Source: Flectobacillus longus
GTDB lineage: Bacteria > Bacteroidota > Bacteroidia > Cytophagales > Spirosomataceae
Length of the DNA: 64,000 nt
NCBI RefSeq assembly: GCF_030056705.1
Contig: NZ_JASHIC010000001.1
Span: 62,001-126,000, forward strand
Direction of reading: 5' to 3'
Positions within the stretch are counted from its first letter, which is position 1; every line of letters begins with the position of its first letter. The position numbers and the translations under genes were made by a program. Below are positions 7,767-16,620 of this stretch, one piece after another. The notes under the pieces were generated by a model. It searched no databases. It was not told the origin of the DNA and worked only from the letters and a program-made list of their open reading frames with translations.

Positions 7767-9131
7767 ATGAATCAAACGCTTATCATGGTAGTACAAATGC
7801 AACTATCATTAGCCTTATTCTATTTGGGTTATCGCTTTTTACTCCGTCCTTTAACTTTTTATACCTACAATCGGTGGTATTTTTTGTTAACAACCCTGTA
7901 CTCATTGATAGCCCCGATTCTGTTACATAATCGTTCGATTGTGCCACAAATCACGGTGCCAGCCAATAATTTGGTATTGTATTTACCTGTCATGCAGGAA
8001 AAACAATTTGATTATTCTTGGTTACAGATTTTTTATGGACTTGTTGTACTGGGTCTTTTATTAAAGGTAGTATTATCCGTTTTACAGATACAAAAAATCA
8101 AGAAAACAGCATCGGTATATGATTGGGAAAACATTCGTTTTTGGCACAGCGATCAAATAGAAGGCGCATTTTCGTTTTGGAATGACATTTTTTGTAATCT
8201 CCAAAAACATGAGATTAAAGACCTTCCTGCAATTTTAACGCATGAGGCAATTCATGTGGAGAAAAAACATACACTAGATGTACTATTATTTGAAATCCTA
8301 TCGGTGGTTTTCTGGTTTAATCCTGCTGTATGGCTTCTCAAACGTGGCGTCAAAGAAAACATTGAGTATCAAACAGACAGTCTGGTCGTAGGCTCTGGGC
8401 AAGATAAAAAGCAATACCAAATGCAATTGCTCTATGTCGCCATGGGACAAAATTCTATACCTCTTTCAAATTCATTTAATGTACAAGAACTAAAACACCG
8501 TATTTCAATGATGAACAAAAAATCCTCTAGCAGCAAAGATTTGAGAAGGTACTTTTTATTAGCGCCTATCCTACTCACCAGTCTAACCGCCTTTACTGTA
8601 ACTCAAACGACGCAAGGTTCTGAGAAGATTATCGAAAAAACGACAAGTGCTATCGATGATTATTTGCAAGAACATGCACAATCTCCCAAAAGAGATAACC
8701 CAAACAAGGACAATATGCCTTTGATTCAATTATCTGAGGTTGTAGTTGTTGGGGCACCTTACAAAGATGATTCTGTAAAAACTAAAGCAAAAGGAAACCT
8801 AGTAACTATTAAACTTACTGGAGTAGCTAATTCGAAGGTGGATACCATAAAGTTCACTTCTGCAAGCGGAATGGTTTTCAAAAAAAATGACGAAAATGTT
8901 TACACTGTTGTGAATGATTCAGCTTCAACGATTAGAAAGAGAGCCCTTTCACCAATGACAGCTCCACTCTGCATTGTAAACGGAAAAGAAATTCCTTATG
9001 AATCTGGAAGTATAAGTGGAATCGACCCTAATACAATCGAATCAATCAATGTTTTAAAGGATAAAAATGCCACGGACCTTTATGGTGAAAAAGGGCGAAA
9101 TGGGGTAATTATTATCACGCTCAAAAAATAA
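7767..9131 (+). CDS. BlaR1/MecR1-like M56 metallopeptidase with C-terminal TonB-plug-like tail
   Basis: 454 residues. The N-terminal part is polytopic (hydrophobic segments near 5-25, 37-53, 86-107 and 173-191) and carries the gluzincin motif HEAIH (H159, E160, H163) with a downstream candidate ligand E200 in IEYQTD. A last membrane segment lies near 262-282. The outside tail has no penicillin-binding domain: it carries LSEVVVVGAP (about 326-335) and, at the end, ESINVLKDKNATDLYG and NGVIIITLKK, which are the wording of SusC/TonB-receptor plug domains. The protease would cleave the BlaI repressor next door; the tail may sense or dock to envelope partners. That last role is inference. Confidence 0.85.
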   Translation: MNQTLIMVVQMQLSLALFYLGYRFLLRPLTFYTYNRWYFLLTTLYSLIAPILLHNRSIVPQITVPANNLVLYLPVMQEKQFDYSWLQIFYGLVVLGLLLKVVLSVLQIQKIKKTASVYDWENIRFWHSDQIEGAFSFWNDIFCNLQKHEIKDLPAILTHEAIHVEKKHTLDVLLFEILSVVFWFNPAVWLLKRGVKENIEYQTDSLVVGSGQDKKQYQMQLLYVAMGQNSIPLSNSFNVQELKHRISMMNKKSSSSKDLRRYFLLAPILLTSLTAFTVTQTTQGSEKIIEKTTSAIDDYLQEHAQSPKRDNPNKDNMPLIQLSEVVVVGAPYKDDSVKTKAKGNLVTIKLTGVANSKVDTIKFTSASGMVFKKNDENVYTVVNDSASTIRKRALSPMTAPLCIVNGKEIPYESGSISGIDPNTIESINVLKDKNATDLYGEKGRNGVIIITLKK

Positions 9132-9152
9132 CTTTCTCTAAACCTACACAAG

Positions 9153-9190
9153 AATCCTTCGACCAAATAGTCGAGGGATTTTTGTTTTTA
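9153..9190 (+). terminator. Terminator after the M56 gene
   Basis: An 11-bp stem with one G-T pair (AATCCTTCGAC at 9153-9163, partner 9170-9180), 6-base loop, then TTTTG TTTTT. Confidence 0.75.
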
Positions 9191-9299
9191 GGGCTTTGCT
9201 ATCTCAAAATTAACCGCCAATATTCTTATTTTAGCCGTATTTGAAATACTTCTCAAAAACATAGAGCTGTATAACGTAAAATCGACACCAATTCGGTAA

Positions 9300-9335
9300 T
9301 TTGTTTCGTTAAGCCAAATCAAGCTTGTACTTTTG
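9300..9335 (+). promoter_or_regulatory. Candidate promoter of the M1 aminopeptidase gene
   Basis: TTTG at 9300-9303 and TACTTTTG at 9328-9335 fit the Bacteroidota -33/-7 elements, though the 24-base spacing is slightly long. The start codon is 80 bases downstream. Confidence 0.4.
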
Positions 9336-9414
9336 TTTTCATTAAACCTTTTTGTTTTAAAAATCTTACCCCTCGCCTGCGGTCAAGATTTTTGATTTCG
9401 CTCATTATTTTTAC

Positions 9415-11058
9415 ATGAAAAAACTCCTTTTTTGCTTGTTATTTATGGCCAGTTTTGGTGTAAATGCACAGCTACTCGTCAACAAACCCACTTTTACTCA
9501 CGATGACACTCTTCGTGGCTCAATTACCAAAGAGCGTATTTGGTGGGACTTAAAACATTATGCTTTGCACGTGAGTGTACAGCCCAAAGACAGTACTTTT
9601 AGCGGTTCTAATACTATTACTTATCAAGTATTACAGCCATCACAAGTTTTGCAAGTAGATTTACAACAACCTCTAATCATTAGTAAAATAGTTCAAGATG
9701 GTGTAAATCTTAAGTTTAAGAGAGATGGAAACGCCTTTTTTGTAACGCTTCAAAAACCACAGAAGGTAGGCAAAACCGAAAGTCTAACGGTGTATTACCA
9801 AGGAAAACCAAGAGTAGCGAAGCGTGCACCTTGGGATGGTGGTATATCTTGGAGCAAGGACAAAGATGGTAAATGGTTCATTGCTACTTCGTGTCAGGGT
9901 CTTGGTGCTTCTGTTTGGTGGCCTTGCAAAGACCACATGTACGATGAGCCCGATAGTATGAGTATTGCGGTAACAGTTCCGAAAGGACTAATGGACGTTT
10001 CAAACGGTCGTTTGAGAAGTGTAAAGGAAAATAGTGATAATACCACAACCTTTGTTTGGGCTGTTGTAAATCCAATCAACAACTATGGTGTTAATCTTAA
10101 CATTGCAAACTACTATAGAATTACGGATAAGTATTTTGGAGAAAAAGGACAGCTAGATCTCAATTATTTTGTTCTTCCAGAAAATTATCAGAAAGCCATG
10201 ACGCATTTCAATCAAGCGAAAGATATGTTGAAGGCTTTTGAATACTGGTTTGGACCATATCCGTTTTATGAAGATAGCTACAAATTAGTGGAAGTACCTT
10301 ATTTGGGAATGGAACACCAGAGTTCAGTAACGTATGGAAACGGCTATCAGAATGGTTATCGTGGTCGCGACTTGTCAGGGACTGGTTGGGGGGCCAAATG
10401 GGATTTTATCATTGTTCACGAATCAGGACATGAGTGGTTTGCCAACAATATTACCTATAAGGATATCGCAGATATGTGGATTCATGAAAGCTTTACCAAT
10501 TATTCTGAAAATTTGTTTACAGAGTATCATTATGGAAAAGAAGCTGGACACGCATACGTACTAGGAACTCGCAAACTCATCAGTAATGACCGTCCGATTA
10601 TCGGGGTTTATAATGTCAATCATGAAGGTTCGGGAGATATGTATTACAAAGGTGGTAATATGCTTCACACGATTCGTTATATTATTGATAATGATGAAAA
10701 ATGGAGAAATATCCTTCGTGGAATGAATCAAGTATTCTATCATAAAACAGTTACAACGGAAGAAATCGAAAACTATATATCTCAACAAAGTGAGGTAAAT
10801 TTGAGTAAAGTTTTTGACCAATATCTTAGAACAGTACAAATTCCAACTTTAGAATATAAAGTGTCAGGAAACAAGTTAGAGTATCGTTGGACCACTTGTA
10901 TTGATGGTTTTGATATGCCAGCCAGATTTAAGAAAGCGGATAATACTTATCTAAAAGTAAAGCCAACTATGCAATGGCAATCTGTAGAAGATAGCAACTT
11001 GAGCAATATAAGTGTTGATGAGAATTTTTATATAAACTCTAAAAATCTTAATAAATAG
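9415..11058 (+). CDS. Secreted M1-family zinc aminopeptidase
   Basis: 547-residue metallopeptidase with a Sec signal peptide (residues 1-19, ending VNAQ). Zinc ligands follow the M1 pattern HExxH-x18-E: H335, H339 and E358 (HESGHEWF ... IHESF). The substrate-anchoring motif appears as GMEHQSS, a variant of GxMEN. Expected job: release of N-terminal residues from peptides in the periplasm or at the cell surface. It is shorter than full aminopeptidase N enzymes and lacks their large helical C-terminal domain, which is common for Bacteroidota members. It has its own promoter-like boxes and terminator. Confidence 0.9.
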   Translation: MKKLLFCLLFMASFGVNAQLLVNKPTFTHDDTLRGSITKERIWWDLKHYALHVSVQPKDSTFSGSNTITYQVLQPSQVLQVDLQQPLIISKIVQDGVNLKFKRDGNAFFVTLQKPQKVGKTESLTVYYQGKPRVAKRAPWDGGISWSKDKDGKWFIATSCQGLGASVWWPCKDHMYDEPDSMSIAVTVPKGLMDVSNGRLRSVKENSDNTTTFVWAVVNPINNYGVNLNIANYYRITDKYFGEKGQLDLNYFVLPENYQKAMTHFNQAKDMLKAFEYWFGPYPFYEDSYKLVEVPYLGMEHQSSVTYGNGYQNGYRGRDLSGTGWGAKWDFIIVHESGHEWFANNITYKDIADMWIHESFTNYSENLFTEYHYGKEAGHAYVLGTRKLISNDRPIIGVYNVNHEGSGDMYYKGGNMLHTIRYIIDNDEKWRNILRGMNQVFYHKTVTTEEIENYISQQSEVNLSKVFDQYLRTVQIPTLEYKVSGNKLEYRWTTCIDGFDMPARFKKADNTYLKVKPTMQWQSVEDSNLSNISVDENFYINSKNLNK

Positions 11059-11063
11059 TCAAA

Positions 11064-11095
11064 AAACTGCGTTTGAGTACATTCAAACGCAGTTT
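11064..11095 (+). terminator. Terminator after the M1 aminopeptidase gene
   Basis: Perfect 13-bp stem (AAACTGCGTTTGA at 11064-11076, complement at 11083-11095) with a 6-base loop, 5 bases after the stop; T-rich downstream. Confidence 0.8.
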
Positions 11096-11172
11096 CTTTG
11101 TTTTACCCTATAAAAAATTCACCTCTAATAATCCTCATCAAAGTGGATATTCCTACATGAGTGTAATAAGTC

Positions 11173-11203
11173 TTGGGTTAACTTATGTAGATACATATTT
11201 TTG
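11173..11203 (+). promoter_or_regulatory. Candidate promoter of the TonB receptor gene
   Basis: TTG at 11173-11175 and TATTTTTG at 11196-11203, 20 bases apart, match the Bacteroidota consensus. This predicts a leader of about 180 bases before the ATG at 11389. I see no riboswitch class that I recognise in that leader. Confidence 0.4.
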
Positions 11204-11388
11204 CACTTCCGATATTTCCTATCATTACTTTTCTTAATAATTTATCTTACGACGCCAAGATTTGGACAGTTCCACAAACCGCTACGGAAGTCTCTAATCT
11301 TCTTTTAGTACATTCTTGAACCAACTTACATCCTTACTTTTCTGTTCGAGGGGGTACTACTCTATTCATCCAATTATACAAACAAACA

Positions 11389-14355
11389 ATGAAAAACATC
11401 TTTACTACAAGCATCCTTGCTTTGGGGTTAATGCTATGCGCTTTTGCGTCTTTTGCTCAAACCAAAATCACAGGTAAAGTAACCAATGCATCCACTAATG
11501 AAGTAATGGCAGGCGTTAACATTATGATTAGAGGAAAAGTGACGGGTACTACTACCAACCTTGACGGAACATTTACACTTTACACCCAAGTGCCTCTACC
11601 TTTCAAACTCGCTATCTCTTTTGTGGGTTATAAAACCCAAGAAGTTGTCATAACCGACCCTCAGGCGAAGTTAGATATCGCCATGACAGAGCAAGTTACC
11701 CAAGGAGAAGAAGTCGTGGTATCGGCTGCCCGTGTAGAAGAAAGTGTGATGAAATCGCCCGTAACTATTGAAAAAATTGACATTCGTTCGATTCAAGCCA
11801 ATCCTGCGTTCAACTTCTTAGAGAGTTTGAAATACCTCAAAGGAATTGATTATACGACGCAATCCATGTCTTTTACCTCTATCAACGCTCGTGGATTTAA
11901 TGCCAATGGCAACAACCGCCTCGTACAGCTGGTGGATGGTATGGACAATCAAGCGCCTGGTACCAATTTCTCGGTAGGTACAATTGTAGTTACCTCCGAT
12001 ATTGACTTAGCAAGTGCCGAATTTTTGCCTGGAGCAGCCTCTGCGCTTTACGGTCCAAATGCCCTCAATGGTATTTTGTTGATGAATACCAAAAGTCCTT
12101 TTTTGTATAAAGGTCTAAGTGCCAACCTCAAAACGGGTATTATGCACGAAAGCAATCGTAGTCAGCCCAACAGCTCATTCTATGATTTTAGTATGCGCTG
12201 GGCACAGTCGTTCAATGATAAGTTTGCGATGAAAGTCAACTTCTGGTATATCGGTGTACCAAGAGATTGGGCAGTAAGTAATACTTTGAATATGAATGAT
12301 GGCTTGACTGGCAAAACTAATCGTTTGACAGACCCTAACTACAATGGTGTCAATGTTTATGGTGATGAAGTCTCTCAAGATTTGCGTGCTATTGCTGACA
12401 AAATGGTAGCTGCAAACTTAATTCCTGCATCTTCGGCATCATTGATTCCGTACGGTACTTTAGTGAGTCGTACAGGATATAATGAATTGGATTTGGTAAA
12501 ACCTGAAGCTAAAAATATTCGTACCAGTGTAGCACTGCATTATCGTTTGAGTGAAAATATTGAAGCCATTGGACAATTCATGTATGGTAGTGGAACTTCG
12601 GTATATATGGGTTCTGATCGATACTCACTTAATAACTTTGATGGTCTTCAAGCAAAATTAGAGTTGAAAGGTTCAAACTTTTACTTGCGTGGATATACCA
12701 CTCAAGAACGTTCAGGAAATACTTTTGCAACGGGTGTATTGGCACAGTTACTCAACGAAAGTTGGGGTGGCGGAAGTACTACTTGGTATCCTACGTACGT
12801 TGGTGCTTATCTAAAAGCCTTACAATCAGGAAGTGTAGGAATTAATGCACACAACGTTGCTCGTGGCATTGCCGATGCTGGTCGTCCAGTAGCTGGCTCT
12901 GCGGTTTTCAATGCTTTAACTGCCGATATTAAAAATGTAAATATTGCCGCAACAGACAATGCTTCCTATCCTTATGGCGGTGCACACCTTTACGACAGAA
13001 CAAATATGTATCAGTTGGAGGGTATGTACAATTTCAAAAATGAAATTAAGTTTGCAGAAGTAATTGTAGGGAGTAACTACCGCATGTATGACCTAAACTC
13101 AGGAGGTACATTTTATCCTGATAGGGATGGTAAAGGAATTCAGGTAAACGAATGGGGTACATATTTGCAAGCCACAAAATCGTTATTTAACGAGAAGTTA
13201 AAAATTGTAGCATCAAGTCGTTATGACAAAAACCAGAACTTCGAAGGACAGTTTTCTCCGCGTGTCGCAGCAGTAGTATCTCCTTGGAAAGAGCATTCTT
13301 TCAGAGTGTCTTATCAAACAGGCTTTAGAATACCAACAATTCAGTCACAGTATGTCGACATTAAAGCACCACAAGCGATTGTTATCGGCGGGTTGGGTAA
13401 CTATGCGACTAAATACGGCTTGAATTCTACAACAAACCCAGCTTATACTGTGGCAACGGTGAAAGCATTTGGCACTCAAATTCAGGAAAGAGCTACAGCC
13501 CTAGCTCCAAATATTGCGACAGGATTGCAAGCAGAAGCTCAGGCCAATCCACAAGCATTTGCCAACAAATATGGCGTTGCACCTTCGGCAGCATCTATTG
13601 CTGATTTAACAACCAAACTAGCGACTCAACAAGGTACACAAGCTGCTTTAGCATCGGGTATATTAAAACCTTACGAGTTTAAACCTTACAAGCCAGAAAT
13701 TGTACAATCGTACGAAATTGGGTATCGTGGTTTGATTGCCAATGCTTTGTATATCGATGCTAGTTATTATTACAACCAATTTAAGAATTTTGCTTATCAA
13801 GAAACCTTGATGCAATCAACTACTGGAACGCCACTTGGTTTGCTCAGCGAAGCTACTCGTCAAATTTACTCGATGCCAGCCTCTTCGCAAGGAAAAGCAG
13901 TAACCGAAGGTTTTGCCGCGGGCGTTGATTATCGTTTACCAAAAGGTTTTTTAATTGGTGGTAATATCTCTTATAATTCATTGAAAGAGTTTGACCAAAA
14001 TATCATTGACCAAGGAGGTACAGCAGCATTCAATACGCCAAAATTCAAGTATTCTGCTTCAATTGCTAACCGTGAACTTGGCAAATCTGGGATTGGATTC
14101 AATGTAGTATGGCGTTATCAAGATGCCTTCTTGTGGCAGTCGGGCATTGTAGCAGGATATGACTCAAATGCTACTATTGTACCAGCTATTTCTACGTTTG
14201 ATGCTCAGATTTCGAAGAAAATTTCAAGCTTAAAATCTATCTTAAAACTAGGCGCAACGAATATTCTAGGAAAATCATACTTTACCGCCTATGGTAATCC
14301 GAATGTTGGTTCAACCTACTTTTTATCATTAACATTTGATGAGTTGACAAAATAA
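11389..14355 (+). CDS. TonB-dependent outer-membrane receptor with carboxypeptidase-like domain
   Basis: 988 residues: Sec signal peptide (1-23, ending SFAQ), a carboxypeptidase-regulatory-like beta-sandwich (about 25-105), a plug domain (about 120-235) and an outer-membrane beta-barrel to the C-terminal Phe-containing strand (LSLTFDELTK). It would import a ligand through the outer membrane using TonB energy. No SusD partner is adjacent, so it is not a classical SusCD glycan pair. An Ala/Gln-rich, probably helical stretch of about 65 residues (encoded near 13456-13665) is inserted in the barrel part. Ligand unknown. Confidence 0.88.
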   Translation: MKNIFTTSILALGLMLCAFASFAQTKITGKVTNASTNEVMAGVNIMIRGKVTGTTTNLDGTFTLYTQVPLPFKLAISFVGYKTQEVVITDPQAKLDIAMTEQVTQGEEVVVSAARVEESVMKSPVTIEKIDIRSIQANPAFNFLESLKYLKGIDYTTQSMSFTSINARGFNANGNNRLVQLVDGMDNQAPGTNFSVGTIVVTSDIDLASAEFLPGAASALYGPNALNGILLMNTKSPFLYKGLSANLKTGIMHESNRSQPNSSFYDFSMRWAQSFNDKFAMKVNFWYIGVPRDWAVSNTLNMNDGLTGKTNRLTDPNYNGVNVYGDEVSQDLRAIADKMVAANLIPASSASLIPYGTLVSRTGYNELDLVKPEAKNIRTSVALHYRLSENIEAIGQFMYGSGTSVYMGSDRYSLNNFDGLQAKLELKGSNFYLRGYTTQERSGNTFATGVLAQLLNESWGGGSTTWYPTYVGAYLKALQSGSVGINAHNVARGIADAGRPVAGSAVFNALTADIKNVNIAATDNASYPYGGAHLYDRTNMYQLEGMYNFKNEIKFAEVIVGSNYRMYDLNSGGTFYPDRDGKGIQVNEWGTYLQATKSLFNEKLKIVASSRYDKNQNFEGQFSPRVAAVVSPWKEHSFRVSYQTGFRIPTIQSQYVDIKAPQAIVIGGLGNYATKYGLNSTTNPAYTVATVKAFGTQIQERATALAPNIATGLQAEAQANPQAFANKYGVAPSAASIADLTTKLATQQGTQAALASGILKPYEFKPYKPEIVQSYEIGYRGLIANALYIDASYYYNQFKNFAYQETLMQSTTGTPLGLLSEATRQIYSMPASSQGKAVTEGFAAGVDYRLPKGFLIGGNISYNSLKEFDQNIIDQGGTAAFNTPKFKYSASIANRELGKSGIGFNVVWRYQDAFLWQSGIVAGYDSNATIVPAISTFDAQISKKISSLKSILKLGATNILGKSYFTAYGNPNVGSTYFLSLTFDELTK

Positions 14356-14382
14356 ACACTTTTTACAGCTAACACATCTATT

Positions 14383-14417
14383 CGGGTAAAGGAGAAATCT
14401 TTTACCCGTTTTTTTAT
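14383..14417 (+). terminator. Terminator after the TonB receptor gene
   Basis: CGGGTAAA (14383-14390) pairs with TTTACCCG (14401-14408), followed by a run of seven or more T. Confidence 0.8.
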
Positions 14418-14532
14418 TCATTACCTTCGATTTTGAGTATATAATCCTTTCTTGAACCCTATAGATAAAACACTTACTAATCGATAATTCAATCATTCAG
14501 CATAAAAAGCTGTTCTCAATGTTAAATTTTTA

Positions 14533-15549
14533 ATGAAAACACTTACCTTATTACAACCTGAATCTTTTGCGTATTCTGATACAGAAAAACCTTCTTCTCT
14601 CCTCCCTAATGAAGTTTTAGTAAAAGTCCATAAAATTGGTATTTGTGGTACTGACTATCATGCTTTTTGGGGTAGACAACCCTTTTTTCAATATCCTCGT
14701 ATTTTGGGTCATGAATTGGGCGTCGAAGTGATAGCTGTTGGCTCAGAAGTTAATGAAGTAACAGTTGGGCAAAAATGTGCCGTAGAACCATATCTGAATT
14801 GTGGCGAATGTTGGGCTTGTGAGCGTGATTTGGGGAACTGTTGTGAAAATTTGCAAGTAATGGGCGTACATACCGATGGTGGTATGCGTGAATATATCAA
14901 AGTACCTGCTCACAAACTTCATGTTTCTGATAAATTGAACTATGAGCAGTTGGCATTGGTAGAAACTCTTGGAATTGGTGCTCATGCAGTAGAAAGAGCC
15001 AATGTGCAATCAAACGACCTAGTATTGGTAGTTGGTGCAGGCCCAATTGGTTTATCAGTACTTGAGTTTGTCAAACTTCGTGGCGCAAAAGTGGCGGTTG
15101 TGGATAGAAACACTCAACGTTTAGATTTTTGTTTAGAACATAAAAAAGCCGATGCTAGTATCGTTGCAAATGACCAAACAGTAGAACAAATTTTGGAAGT
15201 ATTTGGAGGAAAAATGCCAACAGTAGTTTTGGATGCCACAGGTAGTCCTGCTTCTATGCACCAGTCCTTCAATTATTTGGCAGCAGGCGGAAGATTAGTT
15301 TTTGTAGGATTATATCAAGGTGACTATCAGTTCAATGATCCAAGTTTTCATAAAAGAGAATTAACTATCATGGGTAGTCGCAATAGCAAACCGAACAATT
15401 TTAGAGAAATTATTGCTGCCATGGAAACTGGCGAATTATCAGTAGATAGCTGGATTTCACACCGTATTACCTTTGAAGAAGTAGCAGAACAATTACCGAA
15501 ATTGTACACTGAACCTTCATTAGTGAAAGCGGTGATTTCGTGGGAGTAA
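14533..15549 (+). CDS. Zinc-dependent medium-chain alcohol dehydrogenase (sugar-alcohol type)
   Basis: 338-residue NAD(P)-dependent MDR enzyme. Catalytic zinc site: C38 in GICGTD and H60-E61 in LGHELG. Structural zinc loop: CGECWACERDLGNCC with C90, C93, C96 and C103 or C104. The Rossmann fold shows VVGAGPIGLSVLEF. The overall pattern is like L-idonate, galactitol or sorbitol dehydrogenases rather than ethanol dehydrogenases, so oxidation of a sugar alcohol or sugar acid is most likely. It appears monocistronic. The exact substrate cannot be assigned. Confidence 0.85.
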   Translation: MKTLTLLQPESFAYSDTEKPSSLLPNEVLVKVHKIGICGTDYHAFWGRQPFFQYPRILGHELGVEVIAVGSEVNEVTVGQKCAVEPYLNCGECWACERDLGNCCENLQVMGVHTDGGMREYIKVPAHKLHVSDKLNYEQLALVETLGIGAHAVERANVQSNDLVLVVGAGPIGLSVLEFVKLRGAKVAVVDRNTQRLDFCLEHKKADASIVANDQTVEQILEVFGGKMPTVVLDATGSPASMHQSFNYLAAGGRLVFVGLYQGDYQFNDPSFHKRELTIMGSRNSKPNNFREIIAAMETGELSVDSWISHRITFEEVAEQLPKLYTEPSLVKAVISWE

Positions 15550-15662
15550 AATAACGATACTTGTATTTGAGATAAATACCTCCTTAAACATTATAGTAAA
15601 CGGGTTTTGCGTAAGTCAAGATATGGCTCTTGCGCAAAGCCCTAAACAACGAAATTTTCCGT

Positions 15663-15794
15663 CTAATCAATTACCCGAAGACCATCATAAATCGGAAAAT
15701 ACTCATCGGTACTGAGTACAAGCATTTTTCTACCAAAGATTGCGAAATGATCAGTAAATCGAATGGGGATGTTTGTATCTAATAGGTAAGCCAT
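15663..15794 (-). pseudogene. Internally deleted PIN-domain (VapC-type) toxin remnant
   Basis: An open frame of 43 codons starts with ATG at 15794, immediately after the stop of the upstream small gene. It begins MAYLLDTNIPIRF, the N-terminus of a PIN ribonuclease with the first acidic residue, then passes straight to TDHFAIFG and LSTDEYFPIYDGLRVID, which read like the C-terminal end of the same family. Full PIN toxins are about 125-140 residues, so roughly 90 residues of the middle, with most catalytic acids, are missing in frame. It should be inactive as a nuclease. Recognition is from motif wording, not alignment. Confidence 0.6.
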
Positions 15795-15950
15795 TTACTG
15801 TTTTTGAAGCTTCTGCAAATTCTGTTGATGTATTTTTTTGAGCCTTTCGGTATTCTTTTTTCTCTCCTCTGGTGTATGAAGTTCATGCTCTTCCAAAAGT
15901 CCCTTGTAAGGACTTTTCTTTGAGGGTTTATTTTGAGGATTTACAGTCAT
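15795..15950 (-). CDS. Small lysine-rich protein, putative antitoxin of the PIN remnant
   Basis: 51 residues from ATG at 15950, rich in Lys, Gln and Glu and predicted helical (HTPEERKKNTERLKKIHQQ). A longer reading to 16022 is possible, but a TATATTTG promoter box (15974-15981) lies inside it, so the shorter start is preferred. Its TAA abuts the ATG of the PIN remnant with no gap, the tight coupling usual for toxin-antitoxin pairs. Family not recognised; the antitoxin role is inferred from context alone. Confidence 0.5.
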   Translation of the reverse strand: MTVNPQNKPSKKSPYKGLLEEHELHTPEERKKNTERLKKIHQQNLQKLQKQ

Positions 15951-15973
15951 AACTATTTCGTATTTTTGTACTA

Positions 15974-15981
15974 CAAATATA
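15974..15981 (-). promoter_or_regulatory. -7 promoter box TATATTTG of the putative toxin-antitoxin pair
   Basis: Minus-strand TATATTTG 23 bases before the ATG at 15950; it decides the short start of the small gene. Confidence 0.5.
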
Positions 15982-16115
15982 GCGATATTTTTAGATTTGT
16001 CATGACTTTTATGACCTAGCACATACCTGATAACTACCTCTTAAATTTGATAATTCCTCACACTAAATAGCTGGAGAAATAGTAAATCAGTATTAGCTCA
16101 AAAAATACAAACCCA

Positions 16116-16451
16116 TCAACTATTCAATACACATTTACTAGATTTCATTATAAATCTTACTCCTAGAGGCGCCTCTAGCGAAAAACCTCCTCCCTTACCT
16201 GGCGAAACGTCTAGTGTCAGTTCAGAGTCTTTCCAAAAAACCAACTGATCATTGGTAGTATAAATAGCACATTCACACACATCCCCTAATTTAATATCTA
16301 CCTCTCCTAGCCTAAACTCTCCTAATTCGTAGCACTGAGGCTGAGTACCATCACAACAACCGCCACTGATATGAAACATCAGTCGCCCATGTCGATTCTG
16401 CAATTGCCGAACCACATCTTTTGCCAAAGCTGTTATCTTAATTTGATTCAT
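16116..16451 (-). CDS. DUF779 family protein linked to aldehyde dehydrogenase
   Basis: 111 residues from the ATG at 16451 (MNQIKITALAKDVV). The conserved DUF779 wording is present: HISGGCCDGTQPQCY and a C-terminal half ending in GVRFIM. The family regularly sits beside acetaldehyde/aldehyde dehydrogenases, as here; its biochemical role is not established to my knowledge. The Cys-rich GGCCDG segment suggests metal binding or redox function (inference). An upstream ATG at 16517 would add 22 residues read through GAGTGATT-type repeat DNA, so it is rejected as start. The dehydrogenase gene ends 169 bases upstream. Confidence 0.82.
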   Translation of the reverse strand: MNQIKITALAKDVVRQLQNRHGRLMFHISGGCCDGTQPQCYELGEFRLGEVDIKLGDVCECAIYTTNDQLVFWKDSELTLDVSPGKGGGFSLEAPLGVRFIMKSSKCVLNS

Positions 16452-16618
16452 ATTGAATGAGTGATTGAGTGATTTGTGGTTGAGTGATTTATTTAATTTT
16501 GTGCGTTTCACATCCATAACTTGACTCTTTGTATCCTAGAAACGAGTGATTAGTGGTTAAGTGACTTATTTAATATTGTTCAAAATCACTCAACCACTCA
16601 TTCACACAATCACTCAAT
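16452..16618. repeat. GTGATT/GAGTGA-rich spacer with imperfect inverted repeat
   Basis: Between aldehyde dehydrogenase and DUF779 lies DNA built of GAGTGATT, GTGGTTGAGTG and similar words, then their complements (AATCACTCAACCACTC). GAGTGATTAGTGGTTAAGTG near 16543 can pair imperfectly with about 16583-16605. The same words occur in the R1 repeats. It probably forms an mRNA hairpin between the two genes. Confidence 0.5.
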
Positions 16619-16620
16619 GA

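Noticed and set aside
15951-16022. Longer start for the putative antitoxin
   Set aside because: A TATATTTG promoter box lies inside the added part, and the added residues have low-complexity leader character.
16452-16517. Longer start for the DUF779 gene at 16517
   Set aside because: The 22 added residues (KSLNHKSLNHS-like) come from GTGATT repeat DNA; the family begins at the inner ATG.
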